The notes below the pieces were generated by a model, which was given only the letters and a program-made list of their open reading frames with translations, was not told the origin of the DNA and ran no database searches. From positions 433,995 to 497,994 of the forward strand of contig NW_027192211.1 in NCBI RefSeq assembly GCF_041956535.1: a stretch of DNA of 64,000 nucleotides, in the 5' to 3' direction. A program made the position numbers and the translations under genes. Below are positions 11,360-25,173 of the stretch, in pieces; the stretch's first letter is position 1; every line of letters begins with the position of its first letter. Source of the stretch: Calcarisporiella thermophila CBS 279.70 (lineage: Eukaryota; Calcarisporiellomycota).

Positions 11360-14300
11360 ATGATAGCCAACAGCCTCACACCAGATGGGCGCGATCTTCT
11401 AACTTCGAAAGTGAGTACATTTATTAACCTATCTTTCATATTGAAATCGCTAGCTTAAACTTCATGCCCTAGATCTTCGTAGAGGACACAGTGTGCTCCC
11501 TCGCTGACGAGTCACAACTTGGAATTGTGATGCGTTCCTGGCAGTGTCTTGAGCACGAGCACGAAGATTTAGACGAAGAAAATAAGGGGATATTACGCGC
11601 GGAGGTAATATATATTCCCGCTGTAGTTCTACCATAAAAAAGTAAATTCATTTCTACCGTTGCATTTCTGCTCTACCCTCTTTAAGCTACCGAAGGGGCA
11701 TGTAATTGGTACGATTACAAATACGAGAACTCTTTACAATATATGCCGTGGCTAACAGTTTAGTATTTAAGTATCTTGGCTTTCGGGTAGTGCCCCTCAG
11801 ATTATCCGTGAATCAGACCTGAAAGTCCTTGATCGATCACTTATGTACTCAGATATTGTGAAACGGCATCCTCAAGATTCTCAGTCTGGCACAATTATCA
11901 AAGTTGATGTCACAGTAGACCTCGTTAATGTTCTCACTGGTCAAGAGATTAGAGGGGTGAATACACGACGGTTACGCTATAGTCAAGACTATGCCGAGGG
12001 GTCATATGTAATTATGGATGATTGGGTTGGGGTGATAGACGAAGTATATGACTTGATAACATTACGATTTCCTGATGGAGCAGTATGTATGGTGGAGGAA
12101 ACTGATTTTTTGGATATTGATGGCGCTATTCACGAAAATTCATGCTTTTATCCGGTTCGCCTGCCAATTGGACAGGTTGGTGATCAAACAACTGAATCCT
12201 CGAATTTAATCCCCATATATAAGGAGAATATTTGTATGGTATAGGAAGTGTATGCTGCACCAGTCGTGCTTCGGAGTGCACGTTGGATAAAAGGCTCGTA
12301 CGATCCATCTCGACACTGCAAATGTGTTGTGGTTTATACAATACCAATTCGAGCAATAGTGCGGTGGTTATCATGTAACCAAATGGCAAGCATCATTTGC
12401 TCAATGAAAGATTCAAAGTTGTGGATGGATTTTCTAACTATTTTATTTCTTAGAAAACGAGAACTCGGGACTATATTGAAGTGGAGCCTGACGAAGAAAT
12501 TAATTGTTTGGAAGAGCTTAAAGTGTTTAAGAGTTTTGCAGAGCACGCCACTTTTGCCATTGGAGATCACGTTTTTTTTGAGAAAAATGGTAGCAGACAA
12601 TTGTGTGCAAATAATGATCTTACTAACCTTGAGAAACAATTTTTTAGATAACTCACGAAGTTCGGCCACTCCTGATTCGGAAAATGGATCGGAAGAGGAT
12701 GATATAGATTATGATGCCTGCATGCGTGTCATCGGAATACAAAGCAAGGTTGATGTCGAGTGGCAAGATCTTAGCATAGAGCGGGGAATCTCATCATGCG
12801 AACTGGTGCCGTATTTAAATGTGGATGACCAAGATCTCTGGCCTTATGACTATGTAGTCTCAAAAACAATTGAGCACGAGGCGGACTCAAAGGTGGATAC
12901 CAAAGAGAATAACGGCCAAAAATTTGTAAATTCAGAAAGGATAGGAATTGTTCAATCAGTCAATGCCAAGGAGCGCACATGTCGTGTAAAATGGCTAAAC
13001 GAACACAAAGAAAGCGGAATTGAAGTAAATGTCGCATTCGCCGCCCTTTTCGCTTTAATGTGATTCTCTTATCTAATTATATTAGGATAAATCGGAGGAC
13101 CTGAGTCTCTATGAAGTAGCAGCCCACGAAGACCTCCAATTTCGTATCGGTGACAAGGTTTTACTTACACCCCTTGGGGCTCCATTAGCTGTCACTCAAC
13201 AGCTCTCTTCTGCTGCGAATTCGGCAACTAAAAACAACCAAATCGTAACGGACCGTAAAGCCAGCCGAGGTCATCGGAGGAGTATACGATGGTTTGGCGA
13301 AATTGTAGAGATGAAATTGGACCGCCCTACTGTCGTAGTACGGTTTATTGATGGCGAAACCGCGGAAGTATCGGCTGGACAGATTATTGTTGTGGAAGGA
13401 GAGGATGAGAATGGGGCAGAATTGGTGAGCGTAGACCAGGATGAGGACGATGACGAGTTTGATGAGAGTGGGTTTGATGAGAGTGATGCCGAGAGCTGGG
13501 AGACAATCAGTAATACTGAAGATGATGAAAAGAATTTGGAATACAACGAAGGAGTAACTGACGAGGATGGGGACTACAAGGATGACTCTAACGAAGAAAG
13601 TGGAGAGCAAAGCTATGAAGAGGAGAAGAGCGAGACAGAGGATATGAGGTTGCCTGTGCCCCCGTCTTTTACCGACTCTTCTCGCGTAGCTGATTCGGAA
13701 GATAATATTCCTCAACCCCTGGCACCACCCATTGAGGTTCACGAGAATTGGACCCCTTTTCTTGTAGTTGAAGAAGCGCCTGCGGATCATCATTTCTTGA
13801 ACATCCAAAACATGAGCCAAATCCCGGCCTGGATAAAACGTATTAGGCGGGAACACGTGATCATGAATGGCTCACTTCCAGGTATTGATCCAACACTTCC
13901 TTGGTATTTATCAACAACAATTCTTATTTCAACACTTAGATGGGATACTTGTCCGCGCTTTTGCTGATCGCCTGGATTTGTTGAGGGTCCTGATCGTTGG
14001 CCCATCAAATACCCCTTATGAGGATGCGGTATTTATGTTTGATTTCTGCTTTGGAGCCAACTTTCCTTCAGAGCCCCCTCACGCCTACTTCCACAGTTGG
14101 ACAGGTGGGGCTTCCCGAGTGAACCCGAACTTATATGCTGATGGAAAAGGTAACTCATTCCGTGATGCAATGAAGAGAGTAAATATTGGAACTTCTGACA
14201 TGTTCACTTGTACTTCAGTGTGCTTGAGTTTATTGAATACATGGCATGGAAAGGACGAGACTGAGCTCTGGTCTCCTCGTAGCAGTATGCTGCAGTTATT

Positions 14301-14700
14301 AATTTCCCTCCAAGGTCTCGTCCTCGTGCGCGAACCATATTTCAACGAGGCTGGATATGAGAAACTCTATGGGCAACAAGAGTCTGTTCAAAACTCTCTT
14401 CTTTATAACGAAAAGGCATACCTCTTGTCGCTAGGATTCATTGAGCACGTCCTGAGCTCGGCACCCCGGCCATTTAGTGAAGAAATCAAGCATTTTTATT
14501 TCAGTAAAGGCGCGCTAAAGAGAGTTGTAGAGAGGGGGCTAGAACTCGTGCGTTGCTCGGAACTAGATGAGAGAGACAACCCAGGAGAAGTAAAGGGAGG
14601 AAAAGAATTCATACTGAGTTGCGTAAGCCGAGGTGCTTTGAAGCTATTGAGGAAGAGAATAGAAAGCTTGAGAAGATATCTCCAGGAAGATAGTTCATGA
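11360..14700 (+). CDS. UBE2O: UBE2O-like E2/E3 hybrid ubiquitin-conjugating enzyme
   Basis: UBE2O is a large enzyme acting as both E2 and E3. It clears orphan ribosomal and other basic proteins and mono-ubiquitinates substrates. Eight or nine introns join MIANSLTPDGRDLLTSK to IFVEDTVCSLADESQLG, then ESDLKVLDRSLMYSDIVKR, which matches the conserved repeat region, VYAAPVVLRSARWIKGS, MRVIGIQSKVDVEWQDLS and IRWFGEIVEMKLDRPTVVV. A long acidic stretch (about 13430-13660) precedes the E2 domain: LRVLIVGPSNTPYEDAVF, RVNPNLYADGK, then VCLSLLNTWHGKDETELW with the catalytic Cys directly after intron 14150-14218. The tail has LISLQGLVLVREPYFNEAGY. Total is about 900 residues, shorter than the human enzyme (about 1290). 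The family identity is clear. The N-terminal splice at 11608-11816 is inferred from frame and a CTAAC branch site. Confidence 0.88.
14150..14218 (+). other. 69-base stop-free intron next to the UBE2O catalytic cysteine
   Basis: Starts GTAACT and ends TTCAG. It splits the Val codon directly before the catalytic Cys (GK-V-C-L-S). Its length is 23 codons and it has no stop in frame, so retention would insert 23 residues at the active site without a frameshift. Confidence 0.8.
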
Positions 14701-15043
14701 AGTTTGTTTAGATTTTCTTTCACTTTCTCCTCCCCTTCCTTATTTCACCCTCTAATCGAGATAATAACATGCATTGATCATTATATAATTTAATATTTTA
14801 ACATTTTCAACAAGTTCAAAAAAAAAAAAAAATAGTAGGATGTGGATGGCTAAATTATATCATTCAAGCAGTGCAAGCATCTGGATATCTTAATTAAACC
14901 GCTCATAACGAAGATGCTAAGAATCCGCTCTGTGAAGACAATGCTGTTTTCATCTTGTTGTGACGAAATTAACGTGTCATGCCACATGAGTGTTTCGCGC
15001 ATCATACATGATTAAATAGTATAATACAGGCAAGATGACGCAT
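14701..15043. terminator. Convergent 3' flanks, UBE2O and coiled-coil gene
   Basis: AT-rich spacer between two converging genes, with a run of about 15 A near 14818-14832. It probably holds both polyadenylation regions. No gene seen. Confidence 0.4.
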
Positions 15044-15631
15044 TTATACAAGTTCTAATTCCATGGCCTCACGCACGCGTTTCCACACTCTAATCCGATC
15101 GCTCATTTCTCGCTCGAGAGCGAAATCGAGTTCTAATACTTCCCATTGCCGTTGCAGTGTCTCTTCACTGCGGTCACCAATGCCCAGATTAAAACGGGTA
15201 ATTAGATCTTTCCTTCTTTCTAGATCGCGGCGGTACAAAGTGGCCATTTTTTGTGCAAATTCTAGGGCCTCCTCTGCCGTGATGCTAGCAACATCGATGG
15301 ATTTCGATCGTAGCCCAACAAATTCGTGTTGTAGCTTCTGCATCTGCCTTACTTCAATTTCCATCTCAGCTGCAGTATCATGAAAAATCGAAAGTGAGAG
15401 ATTAGCCTCTTGACTCTGTTTATAGATAAGACGAGAGAGACACTCAGTTGAGAGCGGGGGACGACGAAAACTACTCATAGTATGTGAGATTTGGGTGGAG
15501 ATGTTAGTGAATGAAGAGAGGAAACGGAGAGATTGGAGGTGAAGATTAGTATATCGTGTCGCATGGTGTTCTAATTTAGAGAGAAGAAGGATGATGCTTT
15601 CTCCACTATGGCCACGCCTGGGTGAATTCAT
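15044..15631 (-). CDS. Small coiled-coil protein, function unknown
   Basis: A single uninterrupted reading frame of 195 residues starts at ATG 15631 and stops at TAA 15044. The protein is helical throughout: an N-terminal part (SIILLLSKLEHHATRY), then coiled-coil segments MEIEVRQMQKLQHEFVGL, EEALEFAQKMATLYRRDLE and REMSDRIRVWKRVREAMEL. There is no membrane span or signal peptide. Size and composition resemble small subunits of helical-bundle complexes such as kinetochore, BLOC/BORC or Mediator-type subunits, but I see no diagnostic motif and do not assign one. It is divergent from NSUN2 with about 170 bp between start codons. Confidence 0.6.
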   Translation of the reverse strand: MNSPRRGHSGESIILLLSKLEHHATRYTNLHLQSLRFLSSFTNISTQISHTMSSFRRPPLSTECLSRLIYKQSQEANLSLSIFHDTAAEMEIEVRQMQKLQHEFVGLRSKSIDVASITAEEALEFAQKMATLYRRDLERRKDLITRFNLGIGDRSEETLQRQWEVLELDFALEREMSDRIRVWKRVREAMELELV

Positions 15632-15802
15632 TTTAGTGATACTAGGATATGGTGGCCAATTTTTTGAAAATGAAACGTTAACTCTAGATAGATTTCAGAC
15701 CTATTTGTTTAGATTAGTGACTGCTCATACATTTAGCGAAGTAATTGCGGAAGGAGCTTTATATCGAGGTATAATTCACAAAGATTGACTTTTAAACCAA
15801 AG
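15632..15802. promoter_or_regulatory. Compact bidirectional promoter, coiled-coil gene / NSUN2
   Basis: The 171 bases between two outward-facing start codons must carry both upstream regions. AT-rich; no recognised element. Confidence 0.4.
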
Positions 15803-18898
<3,096 letters not shown>

Positions 18899-19664
18899 GT
18901 GAATATCTAGGTTCGAGATTTTCTAGAGAAAATTGATGTTCATAGCTATGGACTCTTTAACCAACTAAATATTAAAAGTAATTGAGTTTTATAATATGAA
19001 CTCCAGTAACAAATGGAATTTTAGCCACTAAAAAATAGTAATAGACCAAAGTGTGCAGTTATAGGACTCTTCTTAAAATGCGAACCATATAATAACAAAT
19101 TTACTTTTGTAGCCACAACAAAATTTGCTGTGGTATATTGAGCAAAGTTGTGGAGATACGGGCATTGGATTCCGGAGATTTTATGAACAATATATACTCG
19201 ACTTCAGCTACTCTCTTACCAGTCATACACTACCAAGCCCACTTTAATGCGACGATTAATAAGGTTTTCTAGTGAAGTATCTCTGTTCTGTTGTTGTAGC
19301 AGCCTAAACTAGGTAGATTTTCCCGGATACGATTTGATTTCTTTAGCCATTTATGCTGCTTCTTAGGTAACGGAAGTTCGATTCTCCTAGTGAAATCGTC
19401 ATGAGCAATTGTCCAAATATACACATCGAGCAGCACGCTCCGGTTTATCTCCATCCATATGCGATGCATTGAAGGCACCCCCATCGATAATTCAGATCTG
19501 CTTTTGTAGTATCCGAAACGCAGGTCGCCTTGATTTTTTTCTCACTTCAGTGCTTCCGTCTTGCACTACGCTCAAAATATACAATGTAAATCCATTTATT
19601 AAATTAAATTATAGAAGTTAGAAGAAGCCTAGAATTAAAGTTCATGGCTAAAGCTAATGTCGAA
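18899..19664. other. Intergenic with one unassigned minus-strand frame
   Basis: A minus-strand frame of roughly 88 codons (about 19269-19535; internal ATG at 19484) has a protein-like composition (HRIWMEINRSVLLDVYIW, RRIELPLPKKQHKWLKK). It has no recognised family, and its upstream end is a stop codon without a clear splice acceptor. It may be a pseudogene fragment or chance. The rest is AT-rich flank. Confidence 0.3.
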
Positions 19665-19904
19665 TTAACAAGATGCGCCCGTCCCAGTAAACTTCTTACA
19701 ACATGTATCGAATCCCGGTACGTTTTTCTCATCGATCATGCAATTTACTATGATATTATGTATACCTCTATGCGCGATGCAGCAATACAACGTACCGGCC
19801 TCCATTGATAGGTAACTGAGCACGCTCTTTCCTCCACAAACACATCCTTTAGCCGCAGCTAACCCAGGGAGGATAAGTATCGATAATATAGGTAAAATAC
19901 GCAT
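19665..19904 (-). CDS. Small secreted cysteine-rich protein (79 aa)
   Basis: The 79-residue frame starts at ATG 19904. Residues 1-18 (MRILPILSILILPGLAAA) form a clear signal peptide with an AxA-type cleavage site. The mature part of about 60 residues has eight cysteines, including CVC near the new N-terminus, a CC pair, a second CC pair and a C-terminal Cys. An even number suggests up to four disulfides. No transmembrane span or GPI signal follows. This fits fungal small secreted proteins (effector-like or antimicrobial-like), but I do not recognise the family and assign no activity. It is the first of three secreted-protein genes in a 3.1-kb minus-strand run. Confidence 0.7.
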   Translation of the reverse strand: MRILPILSILILPGLAAAKGCVCGGKSVLSYLSMEAGTLYCCIAHRGIHNIIVNCMIDEKNVPGFDTCCKKFTGTGASC

Positions 19905-21131
19905 GAGGAAAGTAGGGTGTGTTATTTTATGAATTATCCGTACTTCTTAGCAACATAGAGCAAGTTGGGAGGGTGTTGATAGTGCTGCTGGAATGGATCG
20001 ATCATACTATTATATATGGAGCCGTGGAAAATTGTGGCAAATTCGATTGCAATTTGAAACGAAATGGAATACCCTGGGAATTCATACCAAAAAAACCTGT
20101 TCTTAAAATACGTCAGTAGTTGATTACTCACTACAGAGACTGATCATATTTGCTTGAATTTCATCCCTTCATAGTAGCAAAGACGACCGGTGGATACGAT
20201 TTGCAAACCAGATTTATCGAACCCGATGCTTCACGGATATATAACAAACAATCAAAGGTGAAAGAGTAATGAAGCTAAACCAGAACCCAAGATTTTTATG
20301 TAATTTATCACCCTAGAAGCCAAGTATAGAATTTCAAACCACTACATGGGATATTCAGCTCCTGTGTTCGAGTTTAGCAATTTGACACTTTTGGATTGCA
20401 ATAATTGCCCCTAACTGCAAACAGTAAGGGGATGGAAATCCTTAAACTCTTGCAATTACCTCTTTTACTTGTATTAACTTGCAATCTTTTATCTCTAAAA
20501 TAGTGCAGAAAAAACACGCCCATTTTTCACCCACGCGACCGGTACAAACACGAGAAAATTTCCCTGACTCACTCTGATGGTTTGACACAATATCCCCAAG
20601 CAAGATTCGAAATGCAACCCTTGCTCGTTAGCAAATTATTAATTCATCACCAGATTAAATAATGCACATATACACGTCGAAATGAACCGATAAATTTGGA
20701 TATTATATTTAAATATGAATATTTAACTTTGATGTTGTCACCAACCTTCCACCGTAGCTGCTGATCTTCAGCTGCCGGGCCTCGGCACTGGCCTGAATGT
20801 GCCATTATTAGATTATGTGCTATAAACCGGAATTCTTGTGTAAAAATGATATCCTACCTTTCGCCTATGAATGAGGGGTGCCTAGGGCGAAACAGTTCAA
20901 ACTTGGTGCGGATGACCATAGAATAACTAAAATTGGATCATAATGCCTAAGAAATCTATTTAAGTCCATGCTTAGCGTTGAGATATTGAATCCCAATTAA
21001 ATTTCAGCCCAGATTAAACGCTCAACATATTAAAACTTTATTGTGTTTTGAGAGGAACTACACATATTCAATATTATAATACTCTTCAGTTATTTATTTT
21101 TTTCTTTTTTGACAGGTGTTGAGTCGAAAGA
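19905..21131. other. Intergenic AT-rich spacer
   Basis: No gene recognised. A short imperfect hairpin (CCCCTAACTG, 4-base loop, CAGTAAGGGG) lies at about 20407-20430. A GC-rich patch near 20770-20800 is unexplained. Confidence 0.4.
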
Positions 21132-21356
21132 TCAGCAGCTGAGAGCATTGCATTGGTCACAGGATTTCCTGTATCCATAATCGTGGCAGCCACCGCGAGG
21201 ATTGCACTCATAAACATGGGTCCTGACCCATCCTTCGATCACAGCAGGGTGAGCTCCACAGTACTGACCTTGTGGAGTGCCAACTTTGCACCTGCAGGCG
21301 ACAGCAACTTGCAGCAAGGCCAAGACGACGGTAGCAGTCAAGAAAGTAGCTTTCAT
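21132..21356 (-). CDS. Small secreted cysteine-rich protein (74 aa)
   Basis: A single frame of 74 residues with ATG at 21356. A signal peptide (MKATFLTATVVLALLQVAVA) is followed at once by CRC. The mature peptide of about 54 residues contains eight cysteines in the pattern C-x-C, then single Cys residues in QYCG, VYEC, GGC, KSC, QC and a terminal SC. It has no homology I can name and does not share a clear cysteine spacing with the protein at 19665-19904, so the two may be independent families. Size, even cysteine count and secretion signal fit an extracellular disulfide-stabilised peptide. Function is not assigned. Confidence 0.72.
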   Translation of the reverse strand: MKATFLTATVVLALLQVAVACRCKVGTPQGQYCGAHPAVIEGWVRTHVYECNPRGGCHDYGYRKSCDQCNALSC

Positions 21357-22161
21357 CGTTGAAACGTTTAATTGGTTGGGTGATAGTTTGAAGACGGGTT
21401 GGTGAAGTTGATAGTAGTAAGCATGCTAGAATACTGGCTGCAGTCTTTTTATACCTTGGCCAAGAAGATGAGTAATATCCATGGAATGAAGGATCTGAAG
21501 AAATTACATAAGGTGCTTTTGGAGTTTTCTTTTAACTTTTCATTTACAAGAGCAACTTTCATTGAACTCTATTTTATACTGAATCGAAACTTGAAATAAG
21601 TTTGCAGATTCAACAAATTCGCTGTATTGCTTCGATATTCTTTACTTAATATTGAATCCTCCATTAAATTTTCTGCTTAAAGAATTTTTTTTTATCTTTA
21701 AACATTACTGAAGCGATCATGGGAATTTTCTTACCTAGCGTGGGGTGTCCTGGGGAAATCATATAATCGTTGTTGTAGAATAAGTTTGGGGAGGAGTTAG
21801 ATGGGATGAAGCTAGAGAATCCCTCAAACAAGCATATTGGGCGATGACCCAGTCATTAGGTTCCCTCGTTTTCTCAAAAATAATTGGATGAGTAAAATGG
21901 CAATTTAAAGAACGAGTTTAAATGTGAATAATTTTCAAAGTGTAGTACTCAATCACTTTTGGACTATAGGGGACGGATCGTCTTTGAGAATAGACAATGA
22001 TTCATTGTTTTTTAATTTTATTTGGTGAGGGAAGGAACGTCCATGGGAAGTTTTAGTAGTCACTAAATTACACGATTCGCTTTGGGTGGACTGAACCATG
22101 AGCTGCTGACGCTATTTATGGTTATTTTACATGAGAAAGTGCTTTCGCATTTATATCATAA
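21357..22161. other. Intergenic AT-rich spacer
   Basis: Carries the upstream region of the 74-residue secreted protein and the 3' flank of the next gene. Nothing else recognised. Confidence 0.4.
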
Positions 22162-22794
22162 TCAAGCACATGAGCTCGCGCCTGCAGGAGCGGGTTTGAA
22201 TTGGAAAACAGTTGGACCTCCAGATAGCCTTGGACCAGAAACTAGATAATTGTTAAGAATCTGGACGAATTTCACATCAGGTGAGTCTCCGCATGCTTGT
22301 TGACCCCTGCAGCAAGCTGTAATATCACCAGCATCCGTGCTCCTTTGAATATAGTATCCATTATTCTGCGGTGCTGGGATGATATAGAACGCAACTACGT
22401 GATTAAAAAATATCATCCCAGGCTCACGCTCGCTATCAGGAATGCCTCCCTCCAAAATAACATGCCCGGGGGGGAGGAGCATATCACTTTCGGCCCAGTA
22501 TTGATTTCTACTAGTTCCTATTTCAACTCTTTGACCACAACAAAGCTTTGAACCATCCGATTGACCCGGCGCTGCTTTTGTACTTCGAAAGGTGACCGGC
22601 GTATTTAGCAAGGAAGGTAACTTGGAGGAGCTTGTGTTTTCAGGCGAGAGACAATAGGGTTGATTCAGCTTGACCTCCTTACCGTTAGCGTCCAATATTC
22701 TCACGCATTCCGATCCAGTATAACAGCCATAAGCTAACTGCAGAGACAAGCAGAAACAAAAAAGGCAGAGAAGGATACTTGCCTGGGCGGCCAT
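22162..22794 (-). CDS. Secreted protein of unknown family (210 aa)
   Basis: An intron-less frame of about 210 residues. The ATG at 22794 was chosen because the longer frame begins with TTG. A signal peptide (MAAQASILLCLFCFCLSLQL, then AYG) precedes a mature protein with about ten cysteines, including one CC in KLCCGQRVEIG and one in ITACCRGQQACG. Recognisable stretches are LLPPGHVILEGGIPD and NNGYYIQRSTDAGD. No transmembrane helix is seen. I do not recognise the family. It is larger than its two cysteine-rich neighbours but shares their strand and secretion signal. Confidence 0.65.
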   Translation of the reverse strand: MAAQASILLCLFCFCLSLQLAYGCYTGSECVRILDANGKEVKLNQPYCLSPENTSSSKLPSLLNTPVTFRSTKAAPGQSDGSKLCCGQRVEIGTSRNQYWAESDMLLPPGHVILEGGIPDSEREPGMIFFNHVVAFYIIPAPQNNGYYIQRSTDAGDITACCRGQQACGDSPDVKFVQILNNYLVSGPRLSGGPTVFQFKPAPAGASSCA

Positions 22795-25173
22795 TGCTTG
22801 TGAGAATAGAACCAATATAAGTAATAAAAGTTGAAGACTCTACTGCGTCAACAATATTTCAAAAATGAAAGCGAAAAGGTAAAGCGGGATGCTTAAAAAC
22901 TTAAGATACACCCAATAAAATTATATTCTTTACTACCCTTGTTAAGCATTCGCCTCCTCAATTATATGTTTATTGCCAAATTCGTAAGGCATCGATTATT
23001 AGTCTGGAAAAACTCCGAATATTAAATATACGGCTATCTAACAAATAATAAATTTATTATTTGTTAGATAGCCGTATATATCTTATGATCGAAATGTTTA
23101 ATGAGAGAAATTTAAAAGGAGAGGGGGTAGAGTCGAAAAAAAAGGAAGCATCAGACCATGCAATATAATTAGTTTATATTTTTTTTTGGCATACCTTCGA
23201 TTCTACTAGCATTTCATAGCACTGAAAATACCAGAAAAACATTGTGTGATGACCTTTTTCATGTGTATACTTATTAAACAAGCTTTCAAATATGAAAAAC
23301 ATTTCTCAACCTTGGGATTTGCGTTTTGAAAGTCTACTCCTAGAAATGCATTTAATACTTGAAAAGCTCATGGAAAGATATTATTTTTATAAAATTATCA
23401 AGAAATAGCTTTTTTTCGATAGTAAAGCCAATGTACAAGACAGCTACCTATTGACCTAGTGTATTCTTGTTCTAAATTGCTATTTAGTGCTAGGATGAAG
23501 CTGGGAAAACCATTGGATATGGAAAAGTGAAGTGCGGGTATGCCGATTAACTGTGAAATTTGATCCTATACTACTACAGGGGATTTTAAATTGATTTAAT
23601 ATATAATAAGAAAAATAAATCCAAGGGATCACCTGAGCGAGTTATCTGTGCGTTTCGGTGCGAAAATGACTATTCTAAATGCTCCATATTTCAACTGATA
23701 AGTGTAAGATTCCTATACTATAGTTTACTGTGGAATAGACTAAAAAGCTAAAATCACATCGTTCAATTTTATAAAGAACACATTTTAGGAAAATACATAG
23801 TCGCAGCCTGATGGCAAAAGTGAAAACTATAGTAAGTAGAATGCATTTTTGTATACCTAGGTTAGGAGAAGATCATCTGTATTATTCATCTTGTAATAGA
23901 TAGTATTGAATCTGCTTTCTTTGTAACAAAATCATCCGAACTCATCGTCTTCATCAGTTAACAGAAAATTTTCCTGTGGCCTGACACTATAATCCAAGTA
24001 AATACGTGATATTTATAATTTCTTTATTAATACGCCATTATCACCCTATTAAATAATGATAATATAGCCCATTTTATATCAATGATGAATCAATCCCTCC
24101 CTTTTTCTGCCTCAAAAACATTTGTGATGTTCTTTTGGCATATCTTAAAGTGTATAAATGGTTTAAACTCGGTATTCTATTGCCACATTAACAGTAACTA
24201 CCAAATATGGCGATAGTGATACAAGGCTATGCTCGAGTTTTGCAAAATATAAGTTCGAAAACTCAAAATGCAGTTTCCCGTTTTGCTTATTCGTAAACAC
24301 CACCATGGTTTAGTGAGTTGCGAAAAGGAGAGAAAGATATCTTTAGTTTTATCTTTGGCACTCCACCCCGGTAACAATTTTTTGCTACATTGAAATCTGA
24401 ATTTTTTAAAGATAAAGTGAAAGAGACGGTTAATGAGGAAGAGCGAGGACGTGTGCAGGGGAAAAAAAAAAAGAAATACTTGGACTTTAATTTCATTCAA
24501 TTTTATCCTAAAAACTGGCTCAAACTTCCCATTTTTCTACTTTGATAAGCCAGCAAGCAATTTGCGAAAGCATCCTATCTGGTTTCACAGAGAATAAACT
24601 AAAAACATAGCCAGTGTGCAATATAGGTATTATGCTCTTTCTTGTTCCTTCGTAGCTTATTTCCATTTACCAGTTATTAAGGCATTGGTTACTCTTGGGT
24701 CGATAAGAACCGACTATCAGTACAGAAAAGATCGAGTTACAGATACTCTTGATGCTTCAAAGGCACCATGGTTTCTTTGTGGTAACTTTGTGCACATTTA
24801 TTTTGCACAGTCCCTTGCTATCGATACATGTAAATATTAAAAAATACTACATCCCTAGAGGCTCCAGCTTGTGTGTAGTTACAGTAAACTGGATCGTGTA
24901 TATGTGGACTTGATCAGCAATTAAAGCATTTATTATTGTTCGTAGAAGAAAACCAAAATAACAAAAGTCTATACCCCGGAAATAAAAATAAACAACCTCC
25001 ATATAGATAGGACTCCCTTAGAAAATAAAAATTAAAAAGATCAATAAAGGCGCACCATCTATCAGTCAAATGTCTTTAGACAAGAAGCTGTCTATGGAAA
25101 AAGAAAAATACATCCAAAACAACATGTTTAATAAACTACAAATGGCCAAATGTCCATTTACACAGTACCCCTC
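22795..25173. other. 2.4-kb gene-free AT-rich region
   Basis: The longest stretch without a gene. Open frames here use non-ATG starts or look random. It contains the 54-bp perfect palindrome at 23026-23079. AT-rich, with many short A/T runs; no transposase or repeat family recognised. Confidence 0.45.
23026..23079. repeat. 54-bp perfect palindrome without spacer
   Basis: Every base from 23026 to 23052 pairs with its mirror base from 23053 to 23079, giving two 27-base arms and no loop. The arm reads ATACGGCTATCTAACAAATA followed by ATAAA near the centre. Chance occurrence of 27 paired bases is negligible even in AT-rich DNA. Possible origins are a foldback or MITE remnant, a duplicated end, or an assembly or amplification artefact. 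Confidence 0.95.

Noticed and set aside
19310-19400. Possible tRNA T-arm (GTTCGATTC)
   Set aside because: The T-stem has a mismatch and wobble, no A box is found at the right distance, and no acceptor stem can be paired.
24198-24840. Frames in the AT-rich desert
   Set aside because: Non-ATG starts, biased Phe/Leu/Ser/Lys composition typical of random AT-rich DNA, no splice context.
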